A DNA stretch of 64,000 nt. It comes from Halomonas sp. H10-9-1 (GTDB taxonomy: Bacteria; Pseudomonadota; Gammaproteobacteria; Pseudomonadales; Halomonadaceae). Below are positions 58,694 through 64,000 of the stretch, in pieces (position 1 is the first letter of the stretch; each line of letters opens with the position of its first letter). A program made the translations under genes and the position numbers. The stretch covers positions 3,286,001-3,350,000 of the forward strand of contig NZ_JAMSHO010000001.1 in the NCBI RefSeq assembly GCF_040147005.1, read 5' to 3'. The notes beneath the pieces were generated by a model, which searched no databases, had not been told where the DNA came from, and saw only the letters and a program-made list of their open reading frames with translations.

Positions 58694-61600
58694 ATGCAGC
58701 TCGGTGAACTCGACTTCGGCACGGCACCGGGGCGCGCCGGCTTTCGCCTGCAGCACCTGGAAGTCTACAACTGGGGGACCTTCCACCGGCGCGTGTGGCG
58801 ACTGGACGCCGGCGGCGACAACGCCCTGCTAACCGGTGACATCGGCTCCGGCAAGTCCACCCTGGTCGACGCCATCACCACCCTGCTGGTGCCCGCCCAG
58901 CGCATCACCTACAACAAGGCAGCCGGCGCCGAGGCCAAGGAACGCAGCCTGCGCTCCTACGTGCTCGGCCACTACAAGAGCGAACGCGGCGAAGCGGGGC
59001 TCAGCGCCCGGTCTATCGGCCTGCGCGACCACAACAGTTACTCGGTGATCCTCGGCCACTTCTACAACGAGGGGTTCGACACCCACGTGACCCTGGCCCA
59101 GGTGTTCTGGATCACCGACACCCAGGGCCAGCCGGAGCGCTTCTACGTGGTGGCCGACCGTGAACTGGCCATTGCCGGCGACTTCGACGACTTCGGCAGC
59201 GACCTCAAGCAGCTGCGCAAGCGCCTGCGCGACACGCCCCATGTCGAGCTCCACGACAGCTTCCCGCCCTATGGGGCCGCCTTTCGCCGCCGCTTCGGCC
59301 TGGGTGCCACCAACAACCAGGCCATGGAGCTGTTCAACCAGACGGTGTCGATGAAATCGGTGGGCAATCTGACCGACTTCGTGCGCACCCATATGCTCGA
59401 GGCGCTGCCCATGGAGGAGCGCATCACCGGCCTGATCCGCCATTTCGACGACCTCGACCGCGCCCACGTCGCCGTGCTCGAGGCGCGGCGCAAGATCGAG
59501 GCGCTGGGCCCTCTGGTGGAGAACCTCGACCGGCATGAGGCCCTGGCGACACGGCAGGCCGAGCAGGTCGAAGACCGCGAGGCGCTGAAGAGCTACTTCT
59601 CCCACCACAAGGCCGCCCTGCTGGAACGCCGCCTGGAGCGCCTGGACGCGGACCTGGCGCGCCTGGCGACCCGGCTCGACGAGCTGACCGAACAGCGTCG
59701 CCGAGAGGCCAGCCAGCGTGACGACCTGCGCCAGGCGATTGCCGACAGCGGCGGCGACCGCCTGGCCCAGCTGGCCCGCGAGATCGAGGCGCTCGGCGAG
59801 ACACGCGACCGTTGCCGCCGGCGCGCCGACCGCTACCGGGAGCTGGCCGAGGCGGTGGGCCTCGAGGTCGCCGCGGATGCCGAGGCCTTCCAGGCCAACG
59901 CCGCGGCCGTCGACCGGGCACTGGCGAGCCTGGACGACGACGAGAACGCCCTGACCGAGCAGCGTACCGAACATGAGCTGACGTTGCGCGGCCTGAAGGA
60001 CCAGCATGATGCGCTCGACGCCGAGCTGGCCTCGCTGCGCGAACGCCGCTCCAACCTGCCAGCGCGCATGCTCGCCTTGCGCGAGCGGCTCTGTGTGGCC
60101 ACCGGCCTGGAGGAAGGCACCCTGCCCTTCGCCGGCGAGCTGCTGCAGGTGCGCGAGGAGGCCCGCGACTGGGAAGGCGCCGCCGAACGGGTGTTGCACA
60201 ACTTCGCCCTCTCGTTGCTGGTGCCCGACGCCCACTATGCCGAGGTCGCCGACTGGGTCGAGCGCACCCAGCTACGCGGCCGCCTGGTCTACTACCGGGT
60301 GCGCCGCACCCAGGCCGCCGCGCCCTCGCTGCATCCCGAGTCGCTGGTGCGCAAGCTGGCCATTCGCCCCGACAGCGACCACTACCCCTGGCTGGAGCAG
60401 GAGCTCGGCAAGCGCTTCGACTATGCGTGCTGCTGCGACCTCACCCAGTTCCGCCGCGAGCAGCGCGCCCTGACCCGCAACGGCCAGCTCAAGACCGGCG
60501 GTGAACGCCACGAGAAGGACGACCGCCACCGCCTCGACGACCGCACCCGCTATGTACTGGGCTGGAGCAACGAGGCCAAGATCGCCGCCCTGGAGGCCGA
60601 AGCCGGAACCCTGCAGCGGCGGATCCAGGCAAGCGCCGCCCGGGTGGCCGAGGTCCAGCGCGAGCAGCGCCGGCTCGGCCAGCGACGCGGCGACCTCAGC
60701 CACCTGCAGGGCTTCGAGGAGTTCCAGGAACTCGACTGGCGCACCCCGGCGGCACGGCTGGCCAGCCGCGAGGCAGAGCGCCGCAACCTGGAAGAGAGTT
60801 CCGACCGGCTCAGGACGCTGCAGGCCCAGCTGCAGGAGCTGGAGGCCGCCAGCGCAGCCACCGAGGCGGCCTGGGGCAAGGCCCAGAGCGAGCAGGGCAG
60901 CCTGAAGGCGCGGCGCGAGGCGGCCGACACCCAGCTCGCGGAAGCCCGTTCACTGGTCGAGAGCCTCGCTGCCGAGCGGCGCCAGGTCAGCTTCCCGCGC
61001 CTCGATGCCCAGCGCCCCCAGGCCCTGGGCGAGCACCAGCTCAGCATCGAATCCTGCGACAACCGCGAACGGGAAATGCGCGACTGGTTGCAGGCGGCCA
61101 TCGACGCCTGCCAGAAGCAGCTCGACCGGCTGAGCGAGGCGATCGTCAAGGCCATGCAGCACATCCGTACCGAATGGCCCCAGGACACCGAGGAAGTGGA
61201 CGCCAGCCTGGCCGCCGGCGACGACTATCGTGCGCTGCTGGCGGCCCTCCAGGCCGATGACCTGCCACGCTTCGAGGCGCGCTTCAAGCAGCTGCTCAAC
61301 GAGAACACCATCAACGAGATCGCCGGCTTCCAGGCCTTCCTCAACCGCCAACGCGAGGACATCAGAGATCGCGTCGCCACCATCAACGCCTCGCTGCACG
61401 ACATCGACTACAACCCGGGGCGCTATATCCGCCTGGTCGCCGAACCCAGCCCCGATGCCGAGGTCCGCGACTTCCGCCAGCAGCTGCGCGCCTGCACCGA
61501 GAGCACCCTGAGCGGCAGCGACGACGAGCAGTATTCCGAGGCAAAGTTCCTGCAGGTCAAGGCGATCATCGAACGCTTCCGCGGCCGCGAGGGCAGCAGC

Positions 61601-62077
61601 GAACTCGACAGGCGCTGGACCCGCAAGGTCACCGACGTGCGCCATCACTTCCTGTTCTCGGCCTCGGAGCGCTGGCGCGAGGACGACAGCGAGCACGAGC
61701 ACTACTCGGATGCCGGCGGCAAGTCGGGCGGCCAGAAGGAGAAGCTCGCCTATACCGTGCTGGCCGCCAGCCTGGCCTACCAGTTCGGCCTGGAGTGGGG
61801 CGAGAGCCACTCGCGCTCGTTCCGCTTCGTGGTCATCGACGAGGCCTTCGGCCGCGGCTCCGACGAATCCGCCCGCTATGGGCTCGAGCTGTTCGCCCGG
61901 CTCAACCTGCAGCTGCTGATCGTCACCCCGCTGCAGAAGATCCACATCATCGAGCCCTATGTGGCCAGTGTGGGCTTCGTGCACAACGAGGAAGGCCGCC
62001 AGTCGATGCTGCGTAACCTGACCATCGAGGAGTACCGCGCGGAGAAGGCCGCCCGGGAACGGGTCGAGGTTCTGTGA
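58694..62077 (+). CDS. jetC: Wadjet anti-plasmid protein JetC (SMC-like ATPase, MksB)
   Basis: A 1127-residue SMC-type ATPase. Walker A GDIGSGKST at residues 48-56; long coiled coils with a central hinge; ABC signature GGKSGGQKEKLAYT near residue 1014; Walker B VVIDEAFGRG with Asp1049/Glu1050. It loops DNA by ATP-driven extrusion, enabling the complex to sense small circular plasmids. ATG 58694 is just after the jetB stop, with GAGGAG before it. Confidence 0.93.
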   Translation: MQLGELDFGTAPGRAGFRLQHLEVYNWGTFHRRVWRLDAGGDNALLTGDIGSGKSTLVDAITTLLVPAQRITYNKAAGAEAKERSLRSYVLGHYKSERGEAGLSARSIGLRDHNSYSVILGHFYNEGFDTHVTLAQVFWITDTQGQPERFYVVADRELAIAGDFDDFGSDLKQLRKRLRDTPHVELHDSFPPYGAAFRRRFGLGATNNQAMELFNQTVSMKSVGNLTDFVRTHMLEALPMEERITGLIRHFDDLDRAHVAVLEARRKIEALGPLVENLDRHEALATRQAEQVEDREALKSYFSHHKAALLERRLERLDADLARLATRLDELTEQRRREASQRDDLRQAIADSGGDRLAQLAREIEALGETRDRCRRRADRYRELAEAVGLEVAADAEAFQANAAAVDRALASLDDDENALTEQRTEHELTLRGLKDQHDALDAELASLRERRSNLPARMLALRERLCVATGLEEGTLPFAGELLQVREEARDWEGAAERVLHNFALSLLVPDAHYAEVADWVERTQLRGRLVYYRVRRTQAAAPSLHPESLVRKLAIRPDSDHYPWLEQELGKRFDYACCCDLTQFRREQRALTRNGQLKTGGERHEKDDRHRLDDRTRYVLGWSNEAKIAALEAEAGTLQRRIQASAARVAEVQREQRRLGQRRGDLSHLQGFEEFQELDWRTPAARLASREAERRNLEESSDRLRTLQAQLQELEAASAATEAAWGKAQSEQGSLKARREAADTQLAEARSLVESLAAERRQVSFPRLDAQRPQALGEHQLSIESCDNREREMRDWLQAAIDACQKQLDRLSEAIVKAMQHIRTEWPQDTEEVDASLAAGDDYRALLAALQADDLPRFEARFKQLLNENTINEIAGFQAFLNRQREDIRDRVATINASLHDIDYNPGRYIRLVAEPSPDAEVRDFRQQLRACTESTLSGSDDEQYSEAKFLQVKAIIERFRGREGSSELDRRWTRKVTDVRHHFLFSASERWREDDSEHEHYSDAGGKSGGQKEKLAYTVLAASLAYQFGLEWGESHSRSFRFVVIDEAFGRGSDESARYGLELFARLNLQLLIVTPLQKIHIIEPYVASVGFVHNEEGRQSMLRNLTIEEYRAEKAARERVEVL

Positions 62078-62078
62078 G

Positions 62079-63305
62079 GTGAAGACGCAACCCCGCGCCT
62101 GGACCACGCCGGAGGAGATCCGCCGCCAGTTGCAGCGCCACTGGGACAGCGGCGCCATCCTCGCCGCTCGCCTGCCGGCCGACGGCGGCGAGCCGCTGTT
62201 TCCGCTGGCACTGCGCCTGCGCCGCCCCACGGCCCGGGACATCACCGAACGCTTCGCCGAGGTGGCCGCCTGGGTCCGGCGGCTGCGTAACGGCAGCCGC
62301 GATGCCCTGGGTCATGGCTACGTCATCGAGTTCCGCCGCCAGGGCAACCGGGTGCAGGGCAGCAACGAGCTACCCGCCGCACTGAGCGTTCCCGACGCCG
62401 AGGACGCCCTACGGCTGCTAGGCCGGCGGCGTGATGCCGAGCGCTTCGATGCACTGGCCGCGGAGATCCTCGCCCGCCAGCCGCGGCTGGCCCACTGGCT
62501 GCGCCGACGGCCCCTCAAGGTACTGGAGCACGAGGCAAGCTGGCCACGGCTGCTCGCCGTGCTCGAGCACTTCCAGCGCCACCCGCGGCCCGGCTGCTAT
62601 CCGCGCCAGCTGGCGATTCCCGGCGTCGACACCAAGTTCATCGAGGCCCGGCGCGGCCTGCTCGCGACGCTGCTCGACGAGGTCCTGCCGGCCTCGGCCA
62701 TCGACGCCGAGGCCAGCGGGGTGAGCGGCTTCAACCAGCGCTTCGGGCTGCGCAGCCCCTCGCCGCTGGTTCGTCTGCGCCTGCTCGACCCGGCCCTCCA
62801 GGTGCAGGGGCTGAGCGACTTGAGCCTCCCTGCCGAGCAGTTCGCCCGCTTTCGGCCGGCGGTGGAGCGCGTCTTTATCACCGAGAACCAGACCAACGGC
62901 CTGGCCTTTCCCGAGGTGCCCCGCTCGTTGGTGGTCTTCGGGCTGGGCTACGGTCTGGAGCACCTGGTTCGCATCCCCTGGCTCCGGGAGGTCGAGGTGC
63001 ATTACTGGGGCGATATCGACACCCACGGCTTCGGTATCCTCGACCGGGTACGCGCCACGCTGCCCGAGGCCCGCTCGCTGTTGATGGACGAAGCCACGCT
63101 GATGGCCCACCGCCCGCTGTGGGGCGAGGAGCCCGCCGACAAGCGCCTTGGCCATACCCCCGGCCGGCTGACCGACGACGAACTCGCCCTGTTCACCGCC
63201 CTGCGCGACGATCGCCTGGGCGAGCGGGTGCGACTCGAACAGGAGCGCATCGATTTCGACTGGCTCCGGCAAAGGCTCCCCGGTGCTTGCCGAACGACCG
63301 ACTAA
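62079..63305 (+). CDS. jetD: Wadjet anti-plasmid protein JetD (DUF3322/DUF2220, Toprim nuclease)
   Basis: A 408-residue nuclease subunit. The N-terminal part (WTTPEEIRRQLQRHWDSG) is DUF3322-like. The C-terminal Toprim-type domain has Glu269 in FITENQTN and Asp312/Asp314 in GDIDTHG. It cuts DNA after loop extrusion. The start is GTG 62079, one base after the jetC stop; a start in frame with ATG is not available nearby. It completes a jetABCD set. Confidence 0.92.
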   Translation: MKTQPRAWTTPEEIRRQLQRHWDSGAILAARLPADGGEPLFPLALRLRRPTARDITERFAEVAAWVRRLRNGSRDALGHGYVIEFRRQGNRVQGSNELPAALSVPDAEDALRLLGRRRDAERFDALAAEILARQPRLAHWLRRRPLKVLEHEASWPRLLAVLEHFQRHPRPGCYPRQLAIPGVDTKFIEARRGLLATLLDEVLPASAIDAEASGVSGFNQRFGLRSPSPLVRLRLLDPALQVQGLSDLSLPAEQFARFRPAVERVFITENQTNGLAFPEVPRSLVVFGLGYGLEHLVRIPWLREVEVHYWGDIDTHGFGILDRVRATLPEARSLLMDEATLMAHRPLWGEEPADKRLGHTPGRLTDDELALFTALRDDRLGERVRLEQERIDFDWLRQRLPGACRTTD

Positions 63306-63347
63306 TGACTCAATTTGGAGCAGCCCAGTCGGATCAATGGGGACTCC

Positions 63348-63574
63348 ATGAAATACTCCGATAACCTCAAGCCGATCAGCTACCTCAAGGCTCATGCCGC
63401 CGAGATCTCCCGCTCGCGCAACAAGTTGCGCGAGCCGATGGTGATCACACAGAACGGCGAGGCACGGCGGGTCGTGCAAGACCTCAAGAGGCCTCGGTCT
63501 TCGGGGGGCTCCGCGAGCTTTACGATTTCATCGCCGAGGAGTCGCCCGAGGCGGCGGCTCGGCTGCTGGGGTAA
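63348..63574 (+). pseudogene. Decayed Phd/YefM antitoxin and ParE toxin remnant
   Basis: ATG 63348 starts a Phd/YefM-like antitoxin (MKYSDNLKPISYLKAHAAE, then REPMVITQNGEARRVVQDL). After about residue 48 similarity ends. Shifted by one frame, the DNA reads LRELYDFIAEESPEAAARLLG and stops at TAA 63572-63574; this matches the N-terminal helix of ParE toxins. The antitoxin's 3' end, and most of the toxin, appear to have been lost by deletion. The pair is probably inactive. Confidence 0.6.
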
Positions 63575-63590
63575 GCCGGCCCCGCAGCCA

Positions 63591-64000
63591 CTATGGCCGC
63601 TGGCGCCGCATCAGCCAGTGGAACAGCAAGCCCCCTACCAACAGGGCGATGGCGAACAGGTAGATCCCCACCGAGATACCACTGTTCCAGATGATGCTCC
63701 AGTCGCCCCCGGAGATCGACATGGCGCGGCGCAGGTTGTACTCCATCTGGCCGCCCAGCAGCAGCCCCAGCACCACCGGCACCGTGGGAATCTCCAGCTT
63801 GCGCAGCACATAGCCCAGCACGCCGAAGGCCAGCATCAGGTAGAGGTCGAAGGCGCTGTTGCCGAGTGAGTAGACGCCGACGAAGGCGATCATGACCACC
63901 ATCGGCATCAAGAACCAGCCAGGCGCCCGCAGCACACGGGCGAACAGCCCCACCAGCGGAATATTGAGCGCCAGCAGCATCAGGTTGCCGATGAATAGCG
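63591..64000 (-). CDS. Tripartite tricarboxylate transporter TctA-family permease, 3' part
   Basis: The gene runs off the right edge. The visible ~136 C-terminal residues contain hydrophobic spans and the typical LRKLEIPTVPVVLGLLLGGQMEYNLRRAM stretch given by its ends LRKLEIPTVP and NLRRAM. TctA proteins import tricarboxylates or other organic acids with a TctC binding protein. Its substrate cannot be told from this piece. Confidence 0.88.
   Translation of the reverse strand, partial: LFIGNLMLLALNIPLVGLFARVLRAPGWFLMPMVVMIAFVGVYSLGNSAFDLYLMLAFGVLGYVLRKLEIPTVPVVLGLLLGGQMEYNLRRAMSISGGDWSIIWNSGISVGIYLFAIALLVGGLLFHWLMRRQRP

Noticed and set aside
58829..60235. Long minus-strand frame opposite jetC
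   Set aside because: High-GC antisense frame without motifs; jetC is certain.

Overview
The window is high-GC gammaproteobacterial chromosome and looks like Halomonas or a close relative. That assignment is an inference from the combination of a TRAP-fed hexuronate cluster, the tkt/epd/pgk/fba block, the metK/ligB/ahcY arrangement, a TctA-type permease, and base composition. No rRNA, tRNA or CRISPR array was seen.

Layout. (1) 1-3.2 kb is an AT-richer accessory scar: the tail of a membrane protein, a subtilisin-like protease resembling the anti-phage peptidase IteS but lacking its N-terminus and ATPase partner, an orphan DUF2384 antitoxin domain, and a decayed 5' half of a yedK/SRAP gene. (2) 3.2-24.1 kb is a copper/heavy-metal resistance island. 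It carries a CopA/SilP-like P-type ATPase, a DUF411 periplasmic protein with a 53-residue membrane protein and a beta-propeller protein, DUF2946/DUF2933-like small proteins, a multicopper oxidase, an extra lgt, an MFS exporter, and a glutaredoxin-MauE fusion. It also has a YHS/DUF5676/CDF operon, an ECF sigma factor with a Cys-rich tail, a SHOCT protein, a MerR regulator, a cytochrome c lipoprotein, a Met-rich protein interrupted by an amber codon, and an OmpR-type two-component system. A complete IS21-family element (14480-17114) sits in the island with a truncated gene on each side. (3) 24.4-36 kb is core metabolism: ahcY, ligB, metK, tkt, an LrgA/LrgB pair, epd, pgk and fba. (4) 36-49.3 kb is sugar-acid catabolism: a LacI regulator, a ketogluconate/KDG kinase, a GhrB-like reductase, a YieH-like phosphatase, a PLP amino acid deaminase, uxuA, uxuB and uxaC, a divergent TRAP transporter, and a UxuR-like regulator. 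(5) 49.3-56.5 kb holds a DUF4235 gene broken by a stop, a K+ channel with DUF6394, a second YieH-like phosphatase, yciH, a sirtuin, a NERD-domain protein and dgt. (6) 56.6-63.3 kb is a complete type I Wadjet anti-plasmid system (jetABCD), followed by a decayed Phd/ParE toxin-antitoxin pair and the 3' part of a tctA gene.

Two shared sets of regulatory sites appear in the metal island. One is CTGAA-N6-CTGAA with an 11-bp period, in front of the response regulator, the YHS operon, the cytochrome and the Met-rich gene. The other is MerR-type promoters with 19-20 bp spacers, in front of merR, the SHOCT gene, the DUF2933-like gene and the glutaredoxin fusion. Together they suggest two island-encoded metal regulons.
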